The notes: generated by a model from the sequence alone, not told the origin. Positions 25,418 through 34,784 are shown, counted from the first letter of the stretch. The stretch: DNA of 64,000 nt from Pleomorphomonas koreensis DSM 23070 (GCF_000425185.1 NZ_AULH01000011.1:1-64000); one strand, 5' to 3'. Numbers and translations are program-made.

Positions 25418-26980
25418 CTAGAGATCGCTGCCCGAATAGGAGCAGTTGAACGACTTGTTGCAGATCGGGAAGTCGGCGACGATATTGCCCTCGATCGCCG
25501 CTTCCAGGAGCGGCCACTGGAATACCGACGGATCGCGCAAGGCGCCGCGCAGCACGCGACCGTCCTCGTCGATCCTCAGCCAGACCAGCACGTCGCCGCG
25601 GAAGCTCTCGACCATGGCGAGGCCCTCCGTGGAGGTGTCGTGCGGCTCGTTGGCGAGGCCGCCGGCCTGCGGCACCCGCCGTTCGCTCAAGGCGGCCGCC
25701 ACCGGATGGGCGATCGGCCCGGCCGGCAGCCGGTCGAGGATCTGCTCGATCAGCTCCAGGCTCTCGTAGACCTCGCCGATGCGCAGCCAGACGCGGGCGT
25801 TGACGTCGCCGTCCTGGCGCGTCACCAGCTTGAAGTCGAGATCGCCGTAGGGCGGATAGCCCGGCGTCTTGCGGGCATCGAAGGCGCGGCCCGAGGCGCG
25901 GCCGACCGGGCCGCCGGCCCCGAAGCGGCGGGCGAGGTCGGCCGACAGGGTGCCGGTGGTGACGGTGCGGTTCTGCAATGACGCGGTGTTGTCGTAGAGT
26001 TCCACGAGGCGCGGGAACCGCTCGCGGATGTGGCGGGCCATCGCCTTGATCGCCGAGGCGTCGTGGAGATCGACGGCGACGCCGCCGGGCACGATGCGGT
26101 CCATCATCAGCCGGTGGCCGAAGGCGGCCTTGGAAGCGCGCAGCACCTCCTCGCGCAGCATGCCGCAATGGGCGAGCATCAGCGCGAAGGCGGCGTCGTT
26201 GCAGATGCCGCCGATGTCGCCGAGGTGGTTGGCGAGCCGTTCCAGCTCGGCCATCAAGGCGCGCAGCCAGATCGCCCGCTGCGGCACGGCAACGCCGAGC
26301 GCCGCCTCGGCGGCCCGCGCGAAGGCGAAGGACCAGGCGACCGTGCTGTCGCCGGAAACGCGGGCAACGACGCGCGCCGCTTCGTCCAGCGTCGTGCCGG
26401 CAAGCAGCCCCTCGATGCCCTTGTGAACGTAGCCGAGCCGTTCCTCCAGCCGCACGATGATCTCGCCGTTGGCCGAGAAACGGAAATGGCCGGGCTCGAT
26501 GATGCCGGCGTGCACCGGGCCGACGGCGATCTGGTGCAGCGGCGGCCCCTCGGCTGCGAGGAACGGATAGGCGTCGCCGTCCGCCGCTACCGACGTTGCG
26601 GCGCCGAGCGGCTCCCGGACGCCCCAGCGGCCGTGATCGAGCCAGCGCCGGTCGTCGGGGAGCCCCACGGGCACCAGGCCGTAAAGGTCGGCGATCGCCC
26701 GCTCAAGGCGGAGCGCCGGCGGATGGGTGAGGCCGACCGACGGGAAGCTGCCATCGGGGACGGCCAGCGTCAGCACGGTCAGCGCGCCGTCGTCGTCGTC
26801 AAGCACGGCCATGTGCATGGCGCGCGGCTCGGCCCAGAGGTGGGCGAGCGTGGCATTGCCGGCGGCGATGGCCAGCGTTGCCTGCCGCCAGAGGTCGGCA
26901 TCGACGGTGATGCGCGGCCAGGGCTTCTGCTCCTCGACGGTGAGGGCGGCATTGAGAAGGGCGGTGCGGAGCGTGCTCAT
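25418..26980 (-). CDS. hyfG: Hyf/Ehr-type large subunit lacking NiFe-binding cysteines
   Basis: Fusion of a NuoC-like domain (about 1-150) and a NuoD/HycE-like domain (150-520), 520 aa. It is the catalytic-subunit position of group 4 hydrogenases. The lead-in RLEERLGYVHKGIEGL (177-192) is well conserved. The L1 motif that should read CGIC is SGDS (209-212), so both NiFe-ligand cysteines are serine. The C-terminal L2 motif is also altered: Cys507 and Cys513 are six residues apart in PICNKSFNC instead of CxxC, and no cleavable tail follows. It is thus an Ehr-type subunit that probably binds a different substrate or quinone, not H2. Neighbouring genes encode the membrane arm. Confidence 0.9.
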   Translation of the reverse strand: MSTLRTALLNAALTVEEQKPWPRITVDADLWRQATLAIAAGNATLAHLWAEPRAMHMAVLDDDDGALTVLTLAVPDGSFPSVGLTHPPALRLERAIADLYGLVPVGLPDDRRWLDHGRWGVREPLGAATSVAADGDAYPFLAAEGPPLHQIAVGPVHAGIIEPGHFRFSANGEIIVRLEERLGYVHKGIEGLLAGTTLDEAARVVARVSGDSTVAWSFAFARAAEAALGVAVPQRAIWLRALMAELERLANHLGDIGGICNDAAFALMLAHCGMLREEVLRASKAAFGHRLMMDRIVPGGVAVDLHDASAIKAMARHIRERFPRLVELYDNTASLQNRTVTTGTLSADLARRFGAGGPVGRASGRAFDARKTPGYPPYGDLDFKLVTRQDGDVNARVWLRIGEVYESLELIEQILDRLPAGPIAHPVAAALSERRVPQAGGLANEPHDTSTEGLAMVESFRGDVLVWLRIDEDGRVLRGALRDPSVFQWPLLEAAIEGNIVADFPICNKSFNCSYSGSDL

Positions 26981-26984
26981 GATT

Positions 26985-28454
26985 TCACCCCAGCATCCGC
27001 GCGACGTTCTGGAACCAGGCGACCAGCGGTCCCGGCAGGTAAAGTCCGGCGATCAGCACCAGAATGAGGTGGATGATCAGCGGCAGCATCGACGGCCGTT
27101 TCCCCGCGTCGACGACGCTGGGGCTCGGCTTGCCGAAGGCGATACCGGTCAGCCGCCAGACCAGCGCGCCGCTGGCGATCAGCAGGCCGAACACCAGCGG
27201 CACGGCGAGCAGCGGCTGCCGCGCGAAGGTGGAACTGACCAGCAGGAACTCACTCATGAAGATGCCCATCGGCGGCAGGCCGGCGATGGCGGCGACGCCG
27301 ACGACGAGGCTCCAGCCGAGCGTCGGGTGGCTCTCGGTGAGGCCGCGGATGTCGGCGATCTTCTGCGTGCCCTTGACCTGCGCCACCTGCCCGACGGCGA
27401 AGAAGATCGCCGACTTGGTCAGCGAGTGCATGGTCATGTGCAGGAGGCCGGCGAAGTTGGCGAGCGGCCCGCCCATGCCGAAGGCGAAGGCGATCAGGCC
27501 CATGTGCTCGATCGACGAGTAGGCGAACAGCCGCTTGATGTCGCGCCGGAGGTAGAGCATGAAGCCGGCGAAGATCAGCGACACCAGGCCGAGCGTGACG
27601 AGCAGCGGCCCCGGCGCCACCGCGAACGGGTTGGCGGCGAGCAGCATCTTGAAGCGCAACAGCGCGTAGAGCGCCACGTTGAGCAGCAGGCCCGACAGCA
27701 CCGCCGAGATCGGCGTCGGTCCTTCGGCATGGGCGTCCGGCAGCCAGGCGTGCAGCGGTGCCAGGCCGACCTTGGTGCCGTAGCCGAGCATCAGGAACAC
27801 GAAGGCGACGTTGAGCAACTCCGGGCTGAAGGCGGCGGCGTGGGCGACCAGCGTCGTCCAGACCATGGCATCGTGGCCTTCGCCGATCACCGGCCGGGCG
27901 GCCATGTAGATCAGGATGGTGCCGAACAGCGCCAGCGCGATGCCCACCGAGCCGAGGATGAAGTATTTCCAGGCCGCTTCCAGCGCCGCCTGCGTCCGGT
28001 AGAGGCCGACCATCAGCACGGTGGTCAGCGTCGCCAGCTCGACCGCCACCCACATCAGGCCGACGTTGTTGGCGGTCAGCCCGAGGTTCATCGACAGGCT
28101 GAGCGCCTGATACATGCCGTGGTAGAAGCGGATGTAGCCCGGCTTCAGCCGGCCGATCTCGATTTCGTGGCCGATGTAGCTCGCCGAGAAGATCGACGTG
28201 GTGAAGCCGACGAAGGTGCCGAGCACGATGAAGACGATGTTGAGGTCGTCGACGAACAGGAAGCCTACCGCCGGATCCGGTCGCTCGAACAGCAGCGTCA
28301 GCGCGAACAGGAAGGTGATGCCGGAGGCCAGCATGTTGAGGCGGGCGCCGAGCTTGTAGCTGGAGATCAGCGCGAGGATCAGCGCCGCCGCTCCGGGCAC
28401 CGCCAAGAGGGCATCGATCGGGGCGAAGGGCAAGAGATGGAGAAAGGCGGTCAT
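26985..28454 (-). CDS. hyfF: hydrogenase-4-like membrane subunit F (NuoN/NuoL-type antiporter)
   Basis: Polytopic proton-translocating subunit of 489 aa with about 14 membrane segments, homologous to the Mrp/NuoL/M/N antiporters. The blocks KVGLAPLHAWLPDAHAEGPTP and LRRDIKRLFAYSSIEHMGL are hallmarks, with the conserved Lys and His of the channel. The start overlaps the hyfE stop by 4 bases, and the stop lies 4 bases before the hyfG start, showing tight coupling. It would supply ion pumping for whatever the degenerate large subunit does. Confidence 0.92.
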   Translation of the reverse strand: MTAFLHLLPFAPIDALLAVPGAAALILALISSYKLGARLNMLASGITFLFALTLLFERPDPAVGFLFVDDLNIVFIVLGTFVGFTTSIFSASYIGHEIEIGRLKPGYIRFYHGMYQALSLSMNLGLTANNVGLMWVAVELATLTTVLMVGLYRTQAALEAAWKYFILGSVGIALALFGTILIYMAARPVIGEGHDAMVWTTLVAHAAAFSPELLNVAFVFLMLGYGTKVGLAPLHAWLPDAHAEGPTPISAVLSGLLLNVALYALLRFKMLLAANPFAVAPGPLLVTLGLVSLIFAGFMLYLRRDIKRLFAYSSIEHMGLIAFAFGMGGPLANFAGLLHMTMHSLTKSAIFFAVGQVAQVKGTQKIADIRGLTESHPTLGWSLVVGVAAIAGLPPMGIFMSEFLLVSSTFARQPLLAVPLVFGLLIASGALVWRLTGIAFGKPSPSVVDAGKRPSMLPLIIHLILVLIAGLYLPGPLVAWFQNVARMLG

Positions 28455-29113
28455 TCCCGGCCCTCCCGGAAGTCGTCGAGGGCTTGGGTGTCGATGGTGT
28501 CGAAGCGCTCGCGGATGCGGAACAGGAACACGCCGATGACGATGAAGGCGACCAGCACCGAGAAGGCGACGGAGATCTCCACCACCAGCGGCATGCCGCG
28601 GGCGCCGGTGGCGGCCAGCACGAGACCGTTTTCGAGACTCATGAAGCCGACGATCTGGCTGATGGCGTTCTGCCGCGTCACCATCATCAGGAGACCGAGC
28701 AGGATGACGGAGAGGGCGAGGGCGAGGTCCTCGCGGGCGATCGGGTCGGCCTCGGCGGCGGCCGGCAGCATCACCACCATGGAGAGGGCGACGAGGCCGA
28801 TGCCCATCAGCATGGTCGGGCCGATGCCGCCCACCGTCTCGATGTCGCGGTGGACGCCGAGCCGCACCACCATGTGATGCAGCGCCACGGGAATGATGAT
28901 CGCCTTGAGGATCAGCGCGATGGCGGCGGTGACGTAGAGATGCGGCGCCGCCTGGATGTAGGCCTGCCAGGCGACCGACAGCGACAGCACCACGGCATGC
29001 GCCGCGAACACGTTGAGCAGGCCGAGGATGCGGTTCTGGTAGAGCATCATGAAGCTCACCAGCACCATGCCGCCGGCCAGCAGATGCGCCGCGTCGAGCG
29101 AGAAGCGTTCCAT
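28451..29113 (-). CDS. hyfE: hydrogenase-4-like membrane subunit E (NuoK-type C-terminus)
   Basis: Membrane protein of 220 aa with about six helices. The C-terminal half contains VGFMSLENGLVLAATG, which places a membrane Glu as in NuoK, and ends in a charged cytosolic tail. The family is HyfE. Coupled by 4-base overlap to hyfF downstream and by one base to hyfC upstream. Confidence 0.9.
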   Translation of the reverse strand: MERFSLDAAHLLAGGMVLVSFMMLYQNRILGLLNVFAAHAVVLSLSVAWQAYIQAAPHLYVTAAIALILKAIIIPVALHHMVVRLGVHRDIETVGGIGPTMLMGIGLVALSMVVMLPAAAEADPIAREDLALALSVILLGLLMMVTRQNAISQIVGFMSLENGLVLAATGARGMPLVVEISVAFSVLVAFIVIGVFLFRIRERFDTIDTQALDDFREGRE

Positions 29114-30066
29114 CAGAAGCTCCTCGAAACGAACAAGAGCAGCGTGCCGAGGAAGCCGAGCATCAAGGCGCCGCCGACGAATTCCGGCACGCGGAACACC
29201 CGCATCTTGGCGATGGCCGTCTCGAACAGCACCATCAGGAAGCCGCCGACCGCCAGCTTGCCGACGAACGTGACAACGCCGAAGGCCATTTCGAGAAGGC
29301 CGTCGCCCTGCCGGGCGATCCCCCAGGGCGCGAAGATGCAGGCGATCAGCGAGATGTAGAGCAGGAGCTTCAGCGCCGCCGCCAGCTCGATCACCGCGAG
29401 ATGGCGGCCGGAGTATTCGAGCACCATCGCCTCGTGCACCATGGTCAGTTCGAGATGTGTAGCCGGGTTGTCGACGGGCACGCGGGCGTTCTCGGTCAGC
29501 GCGACGATGATCAGGCCGATCAGCGCGAGGCCCAGCGACACGCGCAGCGTCGCATGGTCGACCATGAAGGCGGCCACCGTCGAGAGCTGCGTCGAGCCGG
29601 CGACCAGGGCGACGGTGAAGACGATCATGATCATCGCCGGCTCGGCCAGCGTCGCGAACAGCATCTCGCGGCTGGAGCCGATGCCGCCGAAGGCGGTGCC
29701 GATGTCCATGCCGGCGAGCGCCAGGAAGAAGCGCGCCGAGCCGAGCAGGGCGGTGATGGCGATCAGGTCGGCCGCCCAGGAGAAGTGCAGGCCGGTGGCG
29801 AAGGTCGGCACCAGCGCCGCCGCCACCCAGGTGGTGGCGAAGATCAGGTAGGGCGCGTTGCGGAACAGCCAGGAGGCGTTGTCGGCCAGTACCGCCTCCT
29901 TGCGGACGAGGCGGTAGAGATCGCGGTAGGGCTGGAGAATCGGCGGTCCCTGCCGGCGCAATAGGCGCGCCTTCACCTTGCGCGTGAAGCCGACGAGGCC
30001 GGGGGCGAGCGCCAGCACCAGCACCATCTGGGCGCCCTGGACGAGGATGGCGAGGATCAGGCCCAT
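29113..30066 (-). CDS. hyfC: hydrogenase-4-like membrane subunit C (NuoH-type)
   Basis: NuoH/HyfC homologue of 317 aa with about eight membrane helices, which links the peripheral and membrane arms in complex-I-like enzymes. The cytosolic loop KARLLRRQGPPILQPYRDL and the block ENARVPVDNPATHLELTM, then EYSGRHLAVIELAAALK, are characteristic. The start at 30066 overlaps the end of hyfB by 10 bases. Confidence 0.91.
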   Translation of the reverse strand: MGLILAILVQGAQMVLVLALAPGLVGFTRKVKARLLRRQGPPILQPYRDLYRLVRKEAVLADNASWLFRNAPYLIFATTWVAAALVPTFATGLHFSWAADLIAITALLGSARFFLALAGMDIGTAFGGIGSSREMLFATLAEPAMIMIVFTVALVAGSTQLSTVAAFMVDHATLRVSLGLALIGLIIVALTENARVPVDNPATHLELTMVHEAMVLEYSGRHLAVIELAAALKLLLYISLIACIFAPWGIARQGDGLLEMAFGVVTFVGKLAVGGFLMVLFETAIAKMRVFRVPEFVGGALMLGFLGTLLLFVSRSF

Positions 30067-32075
30067 GTTGCCACCAGCACGAGAAGCAGGACCAGCGCCG
30101 CGAAGACGAGGCTGAGATAGCTGCGGATGGTCAGGAATTGCAGGACATTGAGCCGTTCGGCGGCATAGAGCACCGCGCCCTCCAGCGGCTCGTAGACGAA
30201 CTCCCAGACGAGATCGCGGAGCGACAGCGTCAGCCGGGCCGGCGCGGTATCGCCGGGCGGCGGCATGGTCTGCGTGACCTTGGCGCGGAAGGCGATCGGC
30301 CCGAACACCCGGCGGATCGGCTGGGCGAAACTGTCGGCGGTGTATTGCGTCTGTGGCGAGGGGTCGGGGAAGCCGCAATCCCAGGGCGGCGCGCGGCGCA
30401 CGGCGCGCGAGGCGAAATTGTGGATGACGCGGATCGCCGCCCAACTGGCCATCAGGATGAAGAAGAAGACGAGGAAGCCGGAATAGGAGCTGCGGCTCTC
30501 GGAGATCGGGATGATCGCGAGGTGCGGCAGGATCGGCTGCTTGGGCATGGCGCCGCCGACCAGCAATTGCGAGGCCGGCGACAGCGCGTCGAGGAACGGG
30601 CCCGGAAAGATGCCGGCGACGAGGCAGATGGCGATCAGCGCATACATCGCCCGGAGCTGCCAGCGGCCGACCTCATGGGCCGTCTCGGCGGCCGGCGAGC
30701 GCGGTCGGCTCAGGAAGGTGATGCCGAAGGCACGCACGAAGCAGGCGGCGGCCAGCGCGGCGGCGAGAGCCAGCATGGCGCCGGACGCCGGCACCAGGAA
30801 GCGCAGCGCCCATTGCGGCAGCTCGGGGCTGATCAGGATCGCCTGAAGGATCAGCCATTCCGAGACGAAGCCGTTGAGCGGCGGCAGCGCGGATATGGCC
30901 AGGCACCCGCCGAGGAACAGGTAGGCGGTCTCCGGCATGCGGTGGATCAGGCCGCCCAGCTTCTCGATGTCGCGCTCGCCGGCGCCGGTCAGCACGTTGC
31001 CGGCGCCGAAGAACAACAGGCTCTTGAACAGCGAATGGTTGAAAGCGTGGAAGATGGCGGCGGTGACGGCCAGCGCCGCGGCGCCGGCCATGTCGTTGGT
31101 CTTGAAGGCGAGGCCGAGGCCGAGGCCGATGAACACGATGCCGATGTTCTCGACCGTCGAATAGGCGAGGAGCCGCTTGAGGTCGCGTTGCAGCACGGCG
31201 TGCAGCACGCCGAGCACCGCCGATGCCGCCCCGAGGATCAGCACCACCACCGCCCACCACCAGGCAGGCTGGCCGGCAAGGTCGAACACCACGCGGATGA
31301 AGCCATAGACGGCCACCTTGGTCATCACGCCGGACATCAGCGCTGACACATGGCTTGGCGCCGCCGGATGGGCGAGCGGCAGCCAGACGTGCAGCGGCAC
31401 GAGGCCGGCCTTGGAGCCGGCGCCGAGCAGCATCAGGATCAGCACGAGGCCGGAGAGCCAGGGCGCGTGGCCGGCGGCGCGGATGGCCGCGAAGGCATAG
31501 CCGCCGTCCGGCCCGGCGAGCAGGCCGAAGGCGAGCAGCAGCATCAGCGTGCCGAACGAGGCCATCAACAGGTAGACGTAGCCGGCGCGCCGGTTCTCCG
31601 GATCGTGGTGATGGGCCATCACCAGCGCCCAGGAGGAGAGCGACATGAACTCCCAGGCCACCAGGAAGCTGAAGGCGTCGGCGGCGAGCACAACGAGGTT
31701 CATGCCGGCCAGGAAGGCCGGGTAGAAGGGCAACACGCGGCCCGGCTCTTCTTCATGGGCGCCGTAACCGACGGCATAGAAGGAAGCGACCACCGCGCCG
31801 AGGTTGACGATGATCAGGAAGGCGGCGCTGAGCGGGTCGATGGCGAAGTTGGCGCCGACCCATGGCAGGCCGACCGGCAGGCGGACGCCGCCCCAGTAGG
31901 CGCTGCCGCCCAGCAATCCGAAGAGGCCGCAGACGAGCAGCACGGCGGAGAACACGAGACTGGCGCCATAGACGGCGGGTGTCGCCCAGCGGACGCGGCG
32001 GGCGGTGAGGATCGGCGCCGCCACGGCGACGCCGGCGAGGCCGGCGACGCTCAGAAGGGCCGCTGCGATCGGCAT
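30057..32075 (-). CDS. hyfB: hydrogenase-4-like membrane subunit B (NuoL-type antiporter)
   Basis: Largest membrane subunit, 672 aa, with about 15 or more helices. The antiporter core has MSLSSWALVMAHHH, GSKAGLVPLHVWLPLAHPAAP and LQRDLKRLLAYSTVENIGI. The C-terminal extension with RRAPPWDCGFPDPSPQTQY is a HyfB/HycC feature. ATG 32075 is chosen because it begins the hydrophobic N-terminus; the frame above it is GC-rich intergenic sequence. It is the first gene of the Hyf-like operon, 269 bases after hypE. No HyfA or HyfH ferredoxin gene and no HyfD are present. Confidence 0.92.
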   Translation of the reverse strand: MPIAAALLSVAGLAGVAVAAPILTARRVRWATPAVYGASLVFSAVLLVCGLFGLLGGSAYWGGVRLPVGLPWVGANFAIDPLSAAFLIIVNLGAVVASFYAVGYGAHEEEPGRVLPFYPAFLAGMNLVVLAADAFSFLVAWEFMSLSSWALVMAHHHDPENRRAGYVYLLMASFGTLMLLLAFGLLAGPDGGYAFAAIRAAGHAPWLSGLVLILMLLGAGSKAGLVPLHVWLPLAHPAAPSHVSALMSGVMTKVAVYGFIRVVFDLAGQPAWWWAVVVLILGAASAVLGVLHAVLQRDLKRLLAYSTVENIGIVFIGLGLGLAFKTNDMAGAAALAVTAAIFHAFNHSLFKSLLFFGAGNVLTGAGERDIEKLGGLIHRMPETAYLFLGGCLAISALPPLNGFVSEWLILQAILISPELPQWALRFLVPASGAMLALAAALAAACFVRAFGITFLSRPRSPAAETAHEVGRWQLRAMYALIAICLVAGIFPGPFLDALSPASQLLVGGAMPKQPILPHLAIIPISESRSSYSGFLVFFFILMASWAAIRVIHNFASRAVRRAPPWDCGFPDPSPQTQYTADSFAQPIRRVFGPIAFRAKVTQTMPPPGDTAPARLTLSLRDLVWEFVYEPLEGAVLYAAERLNVLQFLTIRSYLSLVFAALVLLLVLVATWA

Positions 32076-32152
32076 GGTCACTTTTATTCCCCGTACGGGT
32101 TCGAGCCGCGCCCGGCGGCTCCGTGAAGGCCGGCGCCAGAATGGCCGGCTGC

Positions 32153-32172
32153 CCCGCACCGGCCGGTGCGGG
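32153..32172. repeat. 20-bp perfect palindrome upstream of hyfB
   Basis: CCCGCACCGG is followed directly by CCGGTGCGGG, a perfect dyad 78 bases upstream of the hyfB start in the hypE-hyfB gap. It could be a regulator site or part of an mRNA structure. Confidence 0.4.
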
Positions 32173-32234
32173 CGCCGCGGCAGCGGCGCGCAATCGGCGC
32201 CGGAGGAGCGGCTTGTCAGGAAGACTCAAGGTGT

Positions 32235-32260
32235 GGCGGCGAGCATATCGGCTCGCCGCC
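32235..32260 (-). terminator. strong hairpin downstream of hypE
   Basis: GGCGGCGAGC (32235-32244), loop ATATCG, GCTCGCCGCC (32251-32260): a perfect 10-bp stem located 85 bases after the hypE stop. No T-run follows on either strand, so it may stabilise the hyp mRNA end or weakly separate hyp from hyf-like transcription. Confidence 0.4.
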
Positions 32261-32344
32261 AATCCCGAAATTGTTTGTTGGTCTTCAATCCATTCAGGTG
32301 GTCCGAGGCGCCGCCGCTGTTGCACGGATGCCGCGGCCCGCCTC

Positions 32345-33391
32345 TCAGCAGATGCGCGGCAACTGCTCGCCGGCCAGCCAGTCGACGATGCGGCCGCCAC
32401 CGAAGCCGGTGGTCATCTGCACGAAGTGCTGGTCGTCTTCCACCGCGTCGCCGATGATCGCCGCATCGGCGCCAAGCGGATGGCCCCGCATCGCCGCGAG
32501 CAGCGCTTCCGCCGCCTCCGGCGCCACGACCACGACCAGCTTGCCCTCGTTGGCGACATTGAGCGGGTCGAGGCCGAGCAGTTCGCAGGCGGCGGCCACC
32601 TGCTTCTTGATCGGGATGTGATCCTCGACGATGCGGAAGCCGACGCCCGACTGGTGGGCCAGTTCGTTGAGCGTCGCCGCGAGGCCGCCGCGCGTCGGGT
32701 CGCGCATCAGCTTAAGGTGCGGACCGGCCACCGTCACCATCGCCTCGACGAGGCCGTTGAGGGCCGCGCTGTCGGAGAGGATTTCCGTCTCGAAGGTCAG
32801 GTTCTCGCGGCTCGACATGATGGCGACGCCATGATCGCCCATCGATCCCGAGACGATCACCTTGTCGCCGGGCCGCGCCCGGTCGCCGGAGAGGGCGAGC
32901 CCGTCCGGCACCACGCCGACGCCGGCCGTCGAGATGAACACGCCGTCGGCCTTGCCGCGCTCCACCACCTTGGTGTCGCCGGTAACGACCAGCACGCCGG
33001 CCGCTTTCGCCGCCGCGCCCATGGAGTCGGCGATACGCTTGAGATCGCCGAGCGGGAAACCTTCCTCGATGATGTAGCTCGCCGACAGATAGAGCGGCTT
33101 CGCCCCGGCCATGGCGAGGTCGTTGACCGTGCCGTGCACGGCCAGCGAACCGATGTCGCCGCCCGGAAAGAACAGCGGCGACACCACATAGCCGTCGGTG
33201 GTCATCACCATGCGGCCGCCGGCCGGCGTCGGGAAGCTCGCCTGATCGTTGCCCTGTTCGAGCAGCTCGTTGCCGAAGGCATCCTTGAAGATCGAGGATA
33301 TCAGCTCGGCCATGGCGCGGCCGCCGGCGCCGTGGCTCATGTCGACGCGGCCGTTCTTCAGGTCGAGCTTGCGGCGGAAGGTCTTGCTCAT
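32345..33391 (-). CDS. hypE: hydrogenase maturation protein HypE
   Basis: HypE, 348 aa, dehydrates the thiocarboxamide made by HypF to a thiocyanate on its C-terminal Cys, the source of the CN ligands of the NiFe site. The protein ends exactly in PRIC with the required terminal Cys. The PurM/AIRS-type fold is shown by the N-terminal MSHGAGGRAMAELI and the later VVVVAPEAAEALLAAM region. The start overlaps the hypD stop by 4 bases. Last of hypABFCDE. Confidence 0.96.
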   Translation of the reverse strand: MSKTFRRKLDLKNGRVDMSHGAGGRAMAELISSIFKDAFGNELLEQGNDQASFPTPAGGRMVMTTDGYVVSPLFFPGGDIGSLAVHGTVNDLAMAGAKPLYLSASYIIEEGFPLGDLKRIADSMGAAAKAAGVLVVTGDTKVVERGKADGVFISTAGVGVVPDGLALSGDRARPGDKVIVSGSMGDHGVAIMSSRENLTFETEILSDSAALNGLVEAMVTVAGPHLKLMRDPTRGGLAATLNELAHQSGVGFRIVEDHIPIKKQVAAACELLGLDPLNVANEGKLVVVVAPEAAEALLAAMRGHPLGADAAIIGDAVEDDQHFVQMTTGFGGGRIVDWLAGEQLPRIC

Positions 33392-34542
33392 GCGCTTTTC
33401 CTGAGGCCGGCGCCGGCTTCGCGATCACGGAAGCGGCCGTAGGTCCAGTGGGCGGCGCAGGCGCCTTCCGACGACACCATGCAGGCGCCGGTCGGCGTCT
33501 CCGGCGTGCAGACGGTGCCGAAGAGGCGACAGTCGGCAGGCTTCTTCTGGCCGCGCAGGATGGCGCCGCATTCGCAGGCCGGGTTGTCCTCGGCCGGCTG
33601 CGTCTCGATGGAGAAGCGCTTTTCGGCGTCATAGAAGGCGTAGGCGTCGCGGAGCTTCAGGGCGCTTTTCGGCACCGTGCCGAGGCCGCGCCACTCGAAG
33701 CTGTCGCGCAGCTCGAACACTTCGTCGCAGAGGTCGATGGCGACGGAATTGCCGTCGGCGCGGACGGCGCGGATATACTGGTTCTCCACCTCGGCCCGCT
33801 GCTCGTTGACCTGCCGCACCAGCATCAGGATGGAGTACATCACGTCCAGCGGCTCGAAACCGGCGATCACCACCGGCTTGCGATAGTCGCGGGCGAACAC
33901 CCGGTAGGGCTCCATGCCGATGATCGTCGAGACGTGCGACGGCCCGACGAAGCCCTCGATGGCGATCGGCGGCTCGTCCGGCGTCGGCTCCCGGTCGAGG
34001 ATGGCCCGCATGGCCACCGGTGTCAGCACGTGGTTGCAGTAGATCGAGAAATTGGTGAGGCCCTTGGCCTCGGCCGTCTTCAGGGCGACGGCGGTCGGCG
34101 GCGTCGTCGTCTCGAAGCCGATGGCGAAGAACACCACTTGCCGCTCGGGATTGGCCTCGGCGATGCGCAGCACGTCCAGCGAGGAATAGACCATGCGGAT
34201 GTCGGCGCCGGCCGCCTTGGCCTTCATCAGGCTGAGGCCGCCGGAGGCCGGCACGCGCATCAGGTCGGCATAGGTGCAGAGCGTCACCTCCGGCCGCCGG
34301 GCGAGGCGGATAGCATCGTCGATGCGGCCGATCGGCAGCACGCAGACCGGGCAGCCGGGGCCGTGGATCATGCGGACGTTCGGCGGCAGCAGGTCCTCGA
34401 TGCCGTAGCGGGAGATGGCGTGGGTGTGGCCGCCGCAGAACTCCATGAAGGCATAGGAGCGGTCGGGCCGCACCTCGGCGGCAATGGCGGCGGCGAGCGC
34501 CCGCGCCTTGTCGCCGTCGCGATATTCGTCGACGTATTTCAT
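33388..34542 (-). CDS. hypD: hydrogenase maturation protein HypD
   Basis: Fe-S scaffold protein of 384 aa on which HypC-Fe(CN)2CO is assembled. Visible motifs are FCGGHTHAISRYG near the N-terminus, HGPGCPVCVLP with the redox-active cysteines, GFETTTPPTA, and C-terminal cysteines in ACECGAIL, DCRLFGTVCTPETPTG that ligate the [4Fe-4S] cluster. Overlaps hypC and hypE by 4 bases each. Confidence 0.96.
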   Translation of the reverse strand: MKYVDEYRDGDKARALAAAIAAEVRPDRSYAFMEFCGGHTHAISRYGIEDLLPPNVRMIHGPGCPVCVLPIGRIDDAIRLARRPEVTLCTYADLMRVPASGGLSLMKAKAAGADIRMVYSSLDVLRIAEANPERQVVFFAIGFETTTPPTAVALKTAEAKGLTNFSIYCNHVLTPVAMRAILDREPTPDEPPIAIEGFVGPSHVSTIIGMEPYRVFARDYRKPVVIAGFEPLDVMYSILMLVRQVNEQRAEVENQYIRAVRADGNSVAIDLCDEVFELRDSFEWRGLGTVPKSALKLRDAYAFYDAEKRFSIETQPAEDNPACECGAILRGQKKPADCRLFGTVCTPETPTGACMVSSEGACAAHWTYGRFRDREAGAGLRKSA

Positions 34543-34781
34543 CGGGCGCCTCCTGCGGCCAGCGCCACGCCGCGCGCCTCATCGAGCAGATCGAGCGTCC
34601 GGCGCGCCTCGTCGGGATCGACCTTGGACAGGGCGTAGCCGACGTGGACGATGACGTAGTCGCCGACGGCGACATTCTTCACCAGCGCCACGGAAATGGT
34701 CATCGAGACGCCGTCGAGGCTGATCTTCGCCATGCTGTCGGGCAGAAGCTCGGTGACGAGGGCGGGAACGGCAAGGCACAT
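34539..34781 (-). CDS. hypC: hydrogenase maturation chaperone HypC
   Basis: Small chaperone of 80 aa that carries the Fe(CN)2CO unit with HypD and binds the HupL precursor. The N-terminus MCLAVPA keeps the essential Cys2, and GDYVIVHVGYALSKVD is the family beta-barrel signature. A second member, HupF, is encoded at 42153-42446. Three bases separate it from hypF. Confidence 0.96.
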   Translation of the reverse strand: MCLAVPALVTELLPDSMAKISLDGVSMTISVALVKNVAVGDYVIVHVGYALSKVDPDEARRTLDLLDEARGVALAAGGAR

Positions 34782-34784
34782 GGA

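Noticed and set aside
26727-28877. A 716-codon open frame on the plus strand opposite hyfG-hyfF-hyfE
   Set aside because: Antisense to three recognised genes; highly charged low-complexity translation without a family.
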